From contig JAHEAM010000015.1 in the NCBI GenBank assembly GCA_024642765.1, forward strand, positions 1 to 12,213: 12,213 nucleotides of DNA, read 5' to 3'. Within the stretch, counting starts at the first letter, position 1. Each line of letters starts with the position of its first letter. The notes beneath the pieces were generated by a model. The model did no database searches, was not told the origin of the DNA, and saw only the letters and a list, made by a program, of their open reading frames with translations. Both the position numbers and the translations under genes were made by a program. This document shows, piece after piece, positions 1-6,887 of this stretch. Source of the DNA: Planctomycetaceae bacterium (lineage in GTDB: Bacteria > Planctomycetota > Planctomycetia > Pirellulales > Pirellulaceae).

Positions 1-107
1 GGCAATTGGCTGAATCGAAAAATTGCGACGGTCACATTGGGGTAGCTTGACGGCGCTAGGCTGGCGTTGTCTGATTATGTTTCCAAGGTCGTGGTTTCGT
101 GGAGTCA

Positions 108-125
108 AGCCCCCCAAGGGGTGCT
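108..125 (+). promoter_or_regulatory. Bulged hairpin in the csrA leader, possible CsrA autoregulatory site
   Basis: Bases 108-114 (AGCCCCC, counting the first C run) pair with 118-125 (GGGGTGCT): a seven-pair stem with one bulged T at 122 and a CAA loop. It ends about eight bases before the Shine-Dalgarno sequence TGAGGA (133-138) of csrA. GGA triplets, the core of CsrA binding sites, lie on both sides at 101-103 and 136-138, the second inside the Shine-Dalgarno. In enterobacteria CsrA represses its own translation by bridging such paired sites; applying that here is inference. The stem is seen directly, the role is not. Confidence 0.35.
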
Positions 126-146
126 TCGTTTCTGAGGAATAATTGC

Positions 147-368
147 ATGTTAGTGTTGAGCCGTAAAGTTGGTGAAAGAATTTGGATAGGTGACAACATT
201 TCAGTGACCGTTGTGCGTGTCACTGGTGGTGGCGTTCGGATCGGTGTCGAAGCCCCACCTGAATTACCTGTCGTTCGCGAAGAACTCAAAAATAGACTGC
301 TTCAAGCAGAACGGGAATGCACTGACACACTTGCCAGCGATCAGTCACAAAATCAACCTCGCCAGTAG
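147..368 (+). CDS. csrA: Carbon storage regulator CsrA (RNA-binding translational regulator)
   Basis: A 73-residue protein matching CsrA/RsmA along its length. CsrA is a homodimer that binds GGA motifs in mRNA leaders and blocks or alters translation and decay. The sequence opens MLVLSRKVGE, with the conserved L4 and R6 of the first RNA-binding strand, continues with IGDNISVTVVRV and VRIGVEAP, and has VVREEL with R44, the main RNA-contacting arginine of the second site. Residues after about 55 form a polar Gln/Asp-rich tail, typically variable. An upstream in-frame ATG at 99 would add 16 residues that do not fit the family; ATG 147 starts exactly at the family N-terminus and has TGAGGA eight bases before it. 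It stands alone, with no fliW or flagellar gene in view; recR follows 169 bases later. That gap holds a weak TACAAT box at 489-494 and nothing else I can support. Confidence 0.95.
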   Translation: MLVLSRKVGERIWIGDNISVTVVRVTGGGVRIGVEAPPELPVVREELKNRLLQAERECTDTLASDQSQNQPRQ

Positions 369-537
369 CAAGCAAATCGTCAACTTCATTCTCGCGTGAA
401 TGAGACCTCATCAATCGCATGCTCGTTATCGCTTTTTGTTTGTGCGTCCTTGCGTTTCTGGCTTCAACACAAATCCAAGGCTCTTGGCTACAATGTCCTT
501 ATGTTTTTAGAGTTGATTTTTGGACTTGTAGTGTCAC

Positions 538-1134
538 GTGAATTATTCTCAATCCGTAACTGATCTCGTCGAACATTTAGGTCGCTTGCCAGGAATCGGT
601 AAGCGGTCTGCTGAACGAATCGCTTACCATCTGTTGCGAGTTAATCAAACTGAAGCGATTGCATTGGCTGATTCAATTCGCGTCGTGCGTGAAAATGTCC
701 GCTACTGTCGCGACTGTTTTAGCTTGTCAGAATCGGAGTTGTGTGAAATTTGTCGCGACGTCTCTCGCAATCGAACACTCTTATGTGTTGTTGAGCAGCC
801 TCGTGACGTTTTTGCATTGGAGCAAGCGGCTCAATATCGCGGACTATACCATGTCTTACTTGGTCGTATTGCACCGTTAGATAACATGGGCCCCGACCAG
901 TTGACGATCCAACAGCTTGTTCAACGAGTTCACGACGGTGAATTCAAAGAAGTGATTCTGGCGACGAATCCAACAGTCGAAGGCGACGGTACGGCGCTCT
1001 ATATCTCAAATGTACTCAGCGAGTATTCGGTGAGTATCACGAAATTAGCGCGAGGCATCACGAGCGGCAGTATCTTGGAACACACCAACAAAGAAATTTT
1101 GGCGGATGCGTTGATGGGTCGGCGCCCCATTTAG
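538..1134 (+). CDS. recR: Recombination mediator protein RecR
   Basis: A 198-residue protein, the usual RecR length. RecR acts with RecO (and RecF) in the cytoplasm to load RecA on single-stranded DNA at gaps. Residues 14-33 hold the helix-hairpin-helix (RLPGIGKRSAERIAYHLL), residues 57-72 a zinc finger with C57, C60, C69 and C72, and residues about 81-175 the Toprim domain, with acidic residues in VEQPRD (E86) and NPTVEGDGTALY (E148, D150). The C-terminus ARGITSGS...LADALMGRR is the normal RecR ending. The start is GTG: the in-frame TAG at 529-531 allows no earlier one, and the conserved family sequence begins within ten residues. No good Shine-Dalgarno sits at normal distance, so initiation may be weak. 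The usual neighbours dnaX and ybaB are not in the window. Transcription converges with the M48 protease gene 149 bases downstream, with no convincing terminator between them. Confidence 0.96.
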   Translation: MNYSQSVTDLVEHLGRLPGIGKRSAERIAYHLLRVNQTEAIALADSIRVVRENVRYCRDCFSLSESELCEICRDVSRNRTLLCVVEQPRDVFALEQAAQYRGLYHVLLGRIAPLDNMGPDQLTIQQLVQRVHDGEFKEVILATNPTVEGDGTALYISNVLSEYSVSITKLARGITSGSILEHTNKEILADALMGRRPI

Positions 1135-1283
1135 TTGGCCAAGATTGGGATTCTGCGGGCGGAAATGGTTGAGTTTGATTTCGGTAAATGGGATTGAGTT
1201 TCCCTGCCAGCGAAATGGGAAAAGCCAGGTTCGCACATCACCCCAGGATCTAACGCCTCCTGCTCTCACTGCACAGGGGCGGT

Positions 1284-3302
1284 TTAGGAATCTAAAGTGG
1301 CCAGCAGAGGCGGCACTGGGCAGTCCAGAGATTCTGAAAATGCCCGAAACATTTCTGCTTCTTCCACGGTGACGACATGATCAAACGAAATCGTCACCGC
1401 CGCCGCCGTCAACACGGATTTCTTGATCGCCGGAGTAGCGTGCGACAAATCGTCGACAGCTGTTGCGAGCACTGCAAAGTTAATCGGGCCGTTTCGATAA
1501 CTCGGGTTAAACGATGTTGCAAACTGTTGAGCACCTTTATCAAAGGCCGCTTGTATTTCATCGCCGATTTCGTGCCCCACGTTTGCTAATACAGAAAGCG
1601 TAACTTCGATCGCAGTCTGAACGTCTTTGACCGAGTTGAACTTTGTGAGATGCGGCAGGCCATGCCCAAAATGGCGGTCGAGATGTACCACCAAATGTTG
1701 GCGCAGGAAGAATTCGAACAAACTGATTTTCTTGTCGGCATCAATCAACGCTGTCAGCGTTCTTCGGAAGGCCAGGTACTGTTGCGCCGACAGACCAACC
1801 AATGTGCCTTGCAAAATTTCAAAAACAGGCATGCGAAATCGTTGATCGATTCGCGTAATCATCGGCCACAAATCTTTGATTTCGTTGACTGTCCCACTAT
1901 CTGTTCTCTCATACAAAAGATCAATTTGTAGTTTGCGAATTTCTATTTCCGCATCGAGCAGTGAGGCATAAACTAAACAGCGTGCTGAATACAAGTCGCG
2001 AGCCGCCTCCAGTAAGCGACGTGGAATATTTCCAATTAGCATTTGCGAATAAATCACATCGTCATCGGTTGGCACTCCAATTCCCGAGATAACGGTCTGC
2101 GGGTCAAAACCGGCAATCACACCAGTCATGGCGCCGAATTCGATGCCGGAACTTCCAGGAATTCCAGCACTCGTGCCAAACGGAAACAAACCACGTTTTC
2201 CCTTGGTCTCGCTTGGAGTTGGCTGAACGGCGGATCCAATAGAGGTTTTAGCGCGAGACTTGTAATACCCTTCGTAGTTATTGTCAAAGCCAGGTTCAAT
2301 GGCTTTGATTCGTTTGGGCAAAGCCGGATGTGTTGAAAGCAGGCTTGAAAACAGTGAGCCGTTCAAGTTTGCAAAAAACATGTGGCTTATCTCTTCGGCA
2401 TGTGCTGATTTGACAAGCGAAGTATCGTGATTGATCGCGATCATTTTGAGTGCTCCGGCAATAGCGCCAGGATTTCTGGTGAACTGCACGCTGCTGGCGT
2501 CAGCCAGATATTCTCGTTGCCGCGAAATCGAAGCTTTGATGATTTTGGCAAAAAATAAACCGACAGATCCAACCGCGAGCAAACCAACCCCAAGTACCAA
2601 CAAAAAGATTGTCGGGTCACCCTTGCTGTCGTTGCGTGAACTGCGTTGCCGCGAACCACTACCAATAATGCGAATCAAAAAATAGCCAATCAGCGCGATG
2701 ACCTGCACTCCATGCAGAATTCCAATCAATCGCAAACTCATGCGCATGTCGCCGTTCAGGATGTGCGAGAATTCATGCGCCATGACGCCCTGTAGCTCGT
2801 CGCGATTGAGAATGTCCAATGTCCCGCGATTCACACCGATGATGGCATCGTCTACCGTATAACCGGCCGCGAAGGCATTGATTCCATTTTCGTGATCGAG
2901 GAGATAGACGGGCGGAACGGGCACGCCAGCAGCCAGCGCCATTTCTTCAACCACGTTCAGAATTCTGCGTTCTGCAAGGTCCGAAGTGTTTGGTTGTAAG
3001 CGACGGCCGCGCATCATGTGAGCGATCGCCTGTCCGCCTGATCGCAGCTCCATAACCTTGGTTACCGAACCGATGCCGACAATCGCCCCGACAGCAACTA
3101 TCGTCCATAACAATGCTTGAATGTAGATCGCGGGATTGCGAGCCCATTGACCACCGATCTCATGGTTGTTGCCGAGTAGACCCAGTGCCAGCAACACAAC
3201 GACATAGACGGACCCGACGATCGCAATCAAAGTGATGGCCAATAGGACCACCAGCTTTCGAGTGTTTCGTCGAGCTAATTCCTGGCTTGCAAAAAAGTCC
3301 AC
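1284..3302 (-). CDS. M48 family (HtpX-like) membrane zinc metalloprotease with long C-terminal TerB-like extension
   Basis: A 672-residue membrane protease. M48 enzymes degrade or process damaged membrane proteins. Hydrophobic segments lie at about 17-41, 60-82, 192-213 and 231-257. The zinc site is HEFSH (H176, E177, H180), with the third ligand E264 in RQREYLADA; STHPALPKRI (323-332) is the conserved region near the end of the M48 domain. HtpX itself has about 290 residues, so roughly 330 residues are extra. They begin with a Gly-rich linker (about 371-412) and contain ALIDADKKISLFEFFLRQ (about 518-534), which resembles the acidic metal-binding helix region of TerB-like domains; that match is by pattern only. 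Translation starts at GTG 3302, with GGAG nine bases upstream. The gene lies 39 bases behind lemA in the same direction, so the two are probably one transcript. The active site looks intact. Confidence 0.9.
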   Translation of the reverse strand: MDFFASQELARRNTRKLVVLLAITLIAIVGSVYVVVLLALGLLGNNHEIGGQWARNPAIYIQALLWTIVAVGAIVGIGSVTKVMELRSGGQAIAHMMRGRRLQPNTSDLAERRILNVVEEMALAAGVPVPPVYLLDHENGINAFAAGYTVDDAIIGVNRGTLDILNRDELQGVMAHEFSHILNGDMRMSLRLIGILHGVQVIALIGYFLIRIIGSGSRQRSSRNDSKGDPTIFLLVLGVGLLAVGSVGLFFAKIIKASISRQREYLADASSVQFTRNPGAIAGALKMIAINHDTSLVKSAHAEEISHMFFANLNGSLFSSLLSTHPALPKRIKAIEPGFDNNYEGYYKSRAKTSIGSAVQPTPSETKGKRGLFPFGTSAGIPGSSGIEFGAMTGVIAGFDPQTVISGIGVPTDDDVIYSQMLIGNIPRRLLEAARDLYSARCLVYASLLDAEIEIRKLQIDLLYERTDSGTVNEIKDLWPMITRIDQRFRMPVFEILQGTLVGLSAQQYLAFRRTLTALIDADKKISLFEFFLRQHLVVHLDRHFGHGLPHLTKFNSVKDVQTAIEVTLSVLANVGHEIGDEIQAAFDKGAQQFATSFNPSYRNGPINFAVLATAVDDLSHATPAIKKSVLTAAAVTISFDHVVTVEEAEMFRAFSESLDCPVPPLLATLDS

Positions 3303-3341
3303 GCGTATTCGCTCCGAGCCGCAATCGAATGTTTGACAAAA

Positions 3342-3935
3342 TTAGAACTGAACTTTGGGAGCTTCTCGTTCTTGCGGATTTTCAAGTTCCAACAGATGGG
3401 CCTCTGAGAATCCAAACATTCCGGCAAGCATGATTGCTGGGAATTGCTCGCGCTGCGTGTTGTAGCTCGTAACGGCGTCGTTGAAACCCTGACGCGAAAA
3501 GGAAATCTTGTTTTCGGTCGAGGTCAGCTCTTCTTGAAGGGCCAGCATATTTTGATTTGCTTTCAAATCCGGATAGGATTCAGCGACCATCAACAAACGC
3601 CCCAGCGCTCCACGTAGGTTTGTTTCCGCACCAGCTAGTTCGTTCATAGAACTGGCGTCACCTGGATGGGCAGCCGCCTTTTGCCCGGCACTGAAGGCAA
3701 CGTTGCGAGCCTCGATTACTTTTTGCAAAGTTTCTTGCTCGTGTTTCATATAACCTTTGGCCGTTTCAACTAAATTGGGAATCAAGTCGTAACGTCGCTT
3801 CAGCTGAACATCAATTTGCGAAAAAGCATTCTCATAGCGGTTTCGCAAGGTAACCAAGCTGTTGTAAATCCCAATCGCGAACATAGCCACCAACAGGAGC
3901 AGGACGCCACCCCCAATTGCAATCCCAAGTATCAT
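3342..3935 (-). CDS. LemA family membrane protein
   Basis: A 197-residue LemA family protein, the normal family size. There is one N-terminal membrane segment (about 3-23), after which the chain is helical and mostly outside the membrane. Family signatures are IDVQLKRRYDLIPNLVETAK (41-60), AGAETNLRGALGRL (101-114), YPDLKAN (121-127) and ENKISFSRQGFNDAV (141-155). The biochemical role of LemA is not settled; it is commonly encoded beside M48/HtpX-type proteases or TPM-domain proteins and is thought to act in the envelope. Here the M48 gene follows at 39 bases, the classic pairing. The ATG at 3935 has a strong AGGAGA (3941-3946) five bases upstream. The gene is divergent from the ferredoxin fusion gene. 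I could not pick a convincing promoter for it in 3936-4100. Confidence 0.93.
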   Translation of the reverse strand: MILGIAIGGGVLLLLVAMFAIGIYNSLVTLRNRYENAFSQIDVQLKRRYDLIPNLVETAKGYMKHEQETLQKVIEARNVAFSAGQKAAAHPGDASSMNELAGAETNLRGALGRLLMVAESYPDLKANQNMLALQEELTSTENKISFSRQGFNDAVTSYNTQREQFPAIMLAGMFGFSEAHLLELENPQEREAPKVQF

Positions 3936-4087
3936 ATGACTCTCCTATGCAAATTTTTTTCGACAACGTCAAATCGTTCCCGCACCTATTCGCTGAGAAC
4001 ATCCGTACATTGGAACAAAATCAGCCATTGAGGCAACTCCCAATAGATTCTGTTTCTAAAGTTCACAAGGAATCGCCTCTCATTAGT

Positions 4088-4106
4088 CGCAAATCGCATT
4101 TTTGCG
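4088..4106. repeat. Short inverted repeat in the lemA / ferredoxin divergent control region
   Basis: CGCAAA (4088-4093) and TTTGCG (4101-4106) are perfect inverted copies seven bases apart. They end 24 bases before the -10 box at 4131, so a protein bound here would overlap the -35 region of that promoter. It could be an operator; a six-base repeat in AT-rich DNA may also be chance. Confidence 0.25.
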
Positions 4107-4130
4107 TCAATGTTTTTGAGCCGAGTTTCG

Positions 4131-4136
4131 TATAAA
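4131..4136 (+). promoter_or_regulatory. Probable -10 box of the ferredoxin fusion gene
   Basis: TATAAA (overlapping TAAAAT at 4133-4138) is the best -10-like box in the divergent region. No good -35 hexamer is found 16-18 bases upstream. If used, transcription would begin near 4143-4146, leaving about 70 bases of leader before ATG 4218. It would exclude the in-frame ATG at 4110 as a start. Confidence 0.4.
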
Positions 4137-4217
4137 ATAGGCGATCCGGTATTGGTGGCCAATCCAAGTACGGCAAGTCGAAAACCCAAAAAACACTCAT
4201 TAAGTACAGTAAAAATC

Positions 4218-5339
4218 ATGCCAATGCGTATCGCCGTTGTCGTTTCCCAAGGACAATCTAGCAATCCCGCGAAACGAAAACTGGAAGAGGACTTGATTAC
4301 CGCGCTGATGATAGAGCCAGGGATTGAAGTCACAATCGTCCCGCACCTGTACGATATCCAATCGGATTCAACTGCTCATCTTGCGCTACACTCAATTTCG
4401 AGTAACTTGGTCGTTTTTTCTTGGCTTTATGAACGTGCCGCCCATTGGGTGCTCGATCGGGCTGGAATTAAGGGCAAGATCGGAACAGTTTTGTTGCGTC
4501 TTGAAGAAGATGACGACGACGAAGATGAAGAAGAGGCCAGCGAGGAAGTCGCTTCATTCTCACCAAAAGCCAACGGCAAACCAATCCCAAATCGATTCAA
4601 GTATTGCCTTGATTTGCGGGTAACGAACAACGTTCAGGAGTACGTCTCGGAAGTTCAACGAATTCGTAAGGAGAACGAAACGACTCTCGTTAGTCCTAGT
4701 GGTTCGTCGGCTCAACTGCCAATTGTGGTCAGTTCGCCACCGAAGAGTGCCCCCAATGGAAAGGCCAACGACGCGAGGACTCTCGGCGAACATAGTCTAC
4801 CTTCCACAGGACTGCCATTTCAGATTGGCGAAAATGGAACTTTGAGTTTAGCTCCATCGGTTCTTAATCGTATCGAGGAAGAAACGCCGCGACGTTGGTA
4901 TCCTGTCATCGACTTTGGCCGCTGCACGAATTGTATGGAGTGCATCGACTTTTGTTTGTTCGGCGTTTATGGCGTTGATCCGATGGAACAGATTTTGGTG
5001 GAACAACCGGACAATTGCCGCAAAGGTTGCCCGGCCTGTAGTCGCGTTTGCCCGGAAAATGCGATAATGTTTCCACAACATAAAACACCAGCGATTGCCG
5101 GCGCGAACGAGGCAGCCGAATCGATGAAAATCGACCTTTCGCAACTCTTCGGTGCACCAGCGGAATCCAAATCGGCGATTGATGTCGCTGCGGCGGAACG
5201 CGATGAACAGCTTTTGATGGCTGGAAGAGATGCCGTGGGTCTAAGCGTCGGCATACCGAAACGTCAAACCCAAACGACTGACGAACCAAGAACAAAAATC
5301 GATGACTTAGTCGATCAACTGGATGAACTTGATTTGTAG
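4218..5339 (+). CDS. Uncharacterised protein with alpha/beta-like N-terminus and double 4Fe-4S ferredoxin module
   Basis: A 373-residue protein from ATG 4218, followed by another ATG at 4224. Residues about 3-92 begin RIAVVVSQGQ and alternate strand-like and helix-like stretches, suggesting an alpha/beta domain I cannot name. An acidic run (E96-E106, Asp/Glu only) and a low-complexity Pro/Ser linker follow. Residues 234-285 hold two cluster motifs: C236-x2-C239-x2-C242-x3-C246, and C267-x3-C271-x2-C274-x3-C278-P279, the second with one extra residue in its first gap. All eight cysteines are present, so two 4Fe-4S clusters are likely. The tail is charged and ends DDLVDQLDELDL. No signal peptide or membrane segment is seen, so it is presumably a cytoplasmic electron carrier or regulator. 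A longer reading from ATG 4110 exists, but a -10 box lies inside it and the added residues look non-conserved. No partner oxidoreductase is adjacent; the next gene converges at 40 bases. Confidence 0.85.
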   Translation: MPMRIAVVVSQGQSSNPAKRKLEEDLITALMIEPGIEVTIVPHLYDIQSDSTAHLALHSISSNLVVFSWLYERAAHWVLDRAGIKGKIGTVLLRLEEDDDDEDEEEASEEVASFSPKANGKPIPNRFKYCLDLRVTNNVQEYVSEVQRIRKENETTLVSPSGSSAQLPIVVSSPPKSAPNGKANDARTLGEHSLPSTGLPFQIGENGTLSLAPSVLNRIEEETPRRWYPVIDFGRCTNCMECIDFCLFGVYGVDPMEQILVEQPDNCRKGCPACSRVCPENAIMFPQHKTPAIAGANEAAESMKIDLSQLFGAPAESKSAIDVAAAERDEQLLMAGRDAVGLSVGIPKRQTQTTDEPRTKIDDLVDQLDELDL

Positions 5340-5379
5340 GGAACCGAATTAGAAGGAATGGAATCGGCAGTGAATTTTG

Positions 5380-5922
5380 CTATTTCTTTTTGGCCTTGAT
5401 CTTGTCCACAACGCTTTGCCAGAAGTCTTGAGCTCGTTGGTCGTGAAAGTCTAGATCGCGAACGTTTTCCGCCCATGCGTCGTGGACCAGATCGCTGGCA
5501 TAAGCAAGTTCTTCGGGGCGAAACAAGACATAGTGTTCGATAATTCGCCGATAGAGTCGGGCGCGGTCTTCTTTCAACCAAAAAAGCTGAGGCTCCAAAG
5601 GATCACGTTTCCTCAATAGCTGCACATAATCATTGATTGCCTCCATCCGCTCCTTGGTGTCACCAGAATCGTATTTAATATCGGCCTTTTCGAGATTCGG
5701 AATGGCAGCAAAATAGGAGCGATAGACAAACCAACCTCCAACCAACAAAGCGAGAACTAGCAACGGAGCTCCAATTCCTCCGCGTCGCGACCCGAACAAT
5801 ATCTGCAAGCTTACGAACAAATGCAAGAGTCGTTCGATCTCACTCATTTGACCTTGTCCTGGCCGATAGTTTTGGTTGTTGGACTGTGGATTAAAGTCGG
5901 TTCGCTTTGGATCGATTCGCAT
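5380..5922 (-). CDS. Single-pass membrane protein of unknown function
   Basis: A 180-residue protein I do not recognise. Residues 1-26 are polar and rich in Asn/Gln, 27-44 are amphipathic helix-like (SEIERLLHLFVSLQILF), and 49-67 form one membrane segment (GIGAPLLVLALLVGGWFVY). The rest is soluble and highly charged, with many Arg and Asp/Glu and aromatic residues such as QLFWLKEDRARLYRRIIEHY. It ends in KIKAKKK. The residues after the membrane segment may form a helical repeat-like domain (TPR-like arrangement is possible, not shown). The start at ATG 5922 has only a weak Shine-Dalgarno; ATG 5847, with AAGG four bases upstream, is a real alternative that would drop the first 25 residues. It converges on the ferredoxin gene. 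Coding length, composition and a candidate promoter support a real gene. Confidence 0.75.
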   Translation of the reverse strand: MRIDPKRTDFNPQSNNQNYRPGQGQMSEIERLLHLFVSLQILFGSRRGGIGAPLLVLALLVGGWFVYRSYFAAIPNLEKADIKYDSGDTKERMEAINDYVQLLRKRDPLEPQLFWLKEDRARLYRRIIEHYVLFRPEELAYASDLVHDAWAENVRDLDFHDQRAQDFWQSVVDKIKAKKK

Positions 5923-5970
5923 TCTCGCTTAATGAATTCTGTGTAATGGCAATTTTCATCACAAACCAAC

Positions 5971-6000
5971 ATTCTAACAATTTCTTGCTGTCGGAAACAA
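5971..6000 (-). promoter_or_regulatory. Candidate sigma-70-type promoter for the membrane protein gene
   Basis: Read on the minus strand, TTGTTT (5995-6000) and TAGAAT (5971-5976) are 18 bases apart. The -10 matches five of six consensus bases and the -35 three of six. An A-rich tract lies just upstream (6004-6013), as in UP elements. Transcription would start near 5964, about 40 bases before ATG 5922. Confidence 0.35.
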
Positions 6001-6030
6001 CCTAATTTTTTTTGAGTTGTTCAACCAACA

Positions 6031-6069
6031 GGGAAACGAAAAACGGCGGCCAAAAAATCTGGCCGCCGT
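6031..6069 (-). terminator. Rho-independent terminator of the Cys-rich protein gene
   Basis: On the minus strand, ACGGCGGCC (6061-6069) pairs perfectly with GGCCGCCGT (6043-6051) around a nine-base loop, followed directly by TTTTCGTTTCCC (6042-6031). A nine-pair GC-rich stem plus a T-rich tract, about 45 bases after the stop codon of the gene ending at 6113, is a standard intrinsic terminator. It also insulates the membrane protein gene downstream. Confidence 0.75.
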
Positions 6070-6112
6070 ATTCACTAATTATTTTTAAGTTTCCGCTATT
6101 TCAGCGAATAGA

Positions 6113-6826
6113 CTAGTTAGAGCCATCGCTTGTTGGTTCAGGCTGTGGCTCTGTCGTGCTATTGTTGTCGGTATTGCTGTTTTCAACTGCAGCACCCGAG
6201 TCCGTTGGGACAACTGGAGCAGCGCTGTCGCCGATCACAGTGCCGCTTTGAATCGAATTGGCACAACCGACGCATCCGCCTGCTGCTTGACCACATCCAA
6301 CGCAACCAGAATTGCATCCCGAGTAAACAACATTTTGGCCGCAGCCACGACAGCCACCGCATGAACTGCAGCCGCAATTCGAAACGGGCATTGATGAATA
6401 CGATTGACCACAACCACCACATGATCTGCAGCCTGTATTCATCGGTTGAGCATAACTTACCTGTCTGCAACCACAACCTGATGAAACAGGTGCTGCATAA
6501 CGAGCTTGACCGCAACCGCCACATGAGCTGCAACCACCCGACGTTGGGTAGCTCGTGTAGGTCATTACACTGCCACCGCAGCCACTTTGAACAGGTGCAT
6601 AAGATTGCATCGAATAGGATGCTGGAGCAACGTAGCCATATGATGGCTGCGAATACTGCTGAGTGTATTGTGGAGCATAGTTACTGTAACCCGTAGAGTA
6701 ACTAGCTGGCGCCGAAATAGGCGAGCTGTAAGCCATCGATGAACCGCAAGATGCACATTGTGCAAAAGCTGAACTTGCGCACAAAACGGCGGCTACAGCG
6801 AAACACGAAACAAGATTCCTAGACAT
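6113..6826 (-). CDS. Exported Cys/Gly-rich repeat protein
   Basis: A 237-residue precursor. Residues 1-22 (MSRNLVSCFAVAAVLCASSA then FA) are a typical signal peptide, with cleavage likely after AFA and Q23 at the mature N-terminus. Residues 30-82 are rich in Tyr, Ser, Gln, Pro and Ala (SYSTGYSNYAPQYTQQYSQP). Residues 83-188 are Cys/Gly-rich, with repeated CxxCGGC units at C99-C105, C133-C139 and C153-C159, followed by CGQ-type variants. The mature chain has 21 cysteines. The C-terminal tail (about 193-237) has none and is acidic and Ser/Thr/Pro/Asn-rich. The composition suggests a disulfide-linked wall or matrix protein, or metal binding; function is unknown. Planctomycetes are known for cysteine-rich cell-wall proteins, but I see no named domain here. 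The reading frame stays open to 7075, yet ATG 6826 is chosen because a full AAAGGAG precedes it by seven bases and a signal peptide follows. Confidence 0.85.
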   Translation of the reverse strand: MSRNLVSCFAVAAVLCASSAFAQCASCGSSMAYSSPISAPASYSTGYSNYAPQYTQQYSQPSYGYVAPASYSMQSYAPVQSGCGGSVMTYTSYPTSGGCSSCGGCGQARYAAPVSSGCGCRQVSYAQPMNTGCRSCGGCGQSYSSMPVSNCGCSSCGGCRGCGQNVVYSGCNSGCVGCGQAAGGCVGCANSIQSGTVIGDSAAPVVPTDSGAAVENSNTDNNSTTEPQPEPTSDGSN

Positions 6827-6833
6827 CAAATAT

Positions 6834-6840
6834 CTCCTTT
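6834..6840 (-). promoter_or_regulatory. Strong ribosome binding site that fixes the start of the Cys-rich protein
   Basis: AAAGGAG on the minus strand, seven bases before ATG 6826, is the best Shine-Dalgarno in the window. It rules out the longer open frame beginning at 7075, whose extra 83 residues would bury the signal peptide. Confidence 0.8.
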
Positions 6841-6860
6841 GACAGACTCGATCTGAAAAG

Positions 6861-6887
6861 GGCTCAAACTCAAAACCGCTTTGAGCC
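6861..6887 (-). promoter_or_regulatory. Two-state leader hairpin upstream of the Cys-rich protein gene
   Basis: On the plus strand CTCAAA occurs twice in tandem (6863-6868 and 6869-6874), with one inverted TTTGAG at 6880-6885. The outer pairing (GGCTCAAA 6861-6868 with TTTGAGCC 6880-6887) gives an eight-pair stem with an 11-base loop. The inner pairing (6869-6874 with 6880-6885) gives a six-pair stem with a five-base loop. The two exclude each other. The element ends 20 bases before the strong ribosome binding site, so it would lie in the mRNA leader. It may be an RNA switch, an operator or an mRNA-stabilising stem; only the base pairing is certain. Confidence 0.4.

Noticed and set aside
1..50. 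Open frames from the left edge ending at 45 or 50 on the plus strand, possibly the end of a gene.
   Set aside because: Only 14-15 codons are visible in either frame and neither gives a recognisable C-terminus.
385..404. Hairpin after csrA (TTCATTC with GAATGAG) as a terminator.
   Set aside because: The stem is AT-rich with a G-T pair and no T tract follows.
1199..1222. TTTCCC/GGGAAA inverted repeat between recR and the M48 gene as a terminator.
   Set aside because: The stem has six pairs, the loop 12 bases, and no T tract follows on either strand.
4110..4217. Earlier start of the ferredoxin fusion gene at ATG 4110.
   Set aside because: A TATAAA -10 box lies within this segment and the added residues look unlike a domain.
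4906..5295. 129-residue minus-strand open frame opposite the ferredoxin gene.
   Set aside because: It is Arg/Ser/Pro-rich with scattered Cys, as expected of an antisense shadow of the ferredoxin coding sequence.
6300..6560. Repeated CCACAACC/GCAGCC-like DNA as a CRISPR or tandem repeat array.
   Set aside because: The repeats are in frame with the CxxCGGC codons of the Cys-rich gene, are unequal in spacing, and have no unique spacers.
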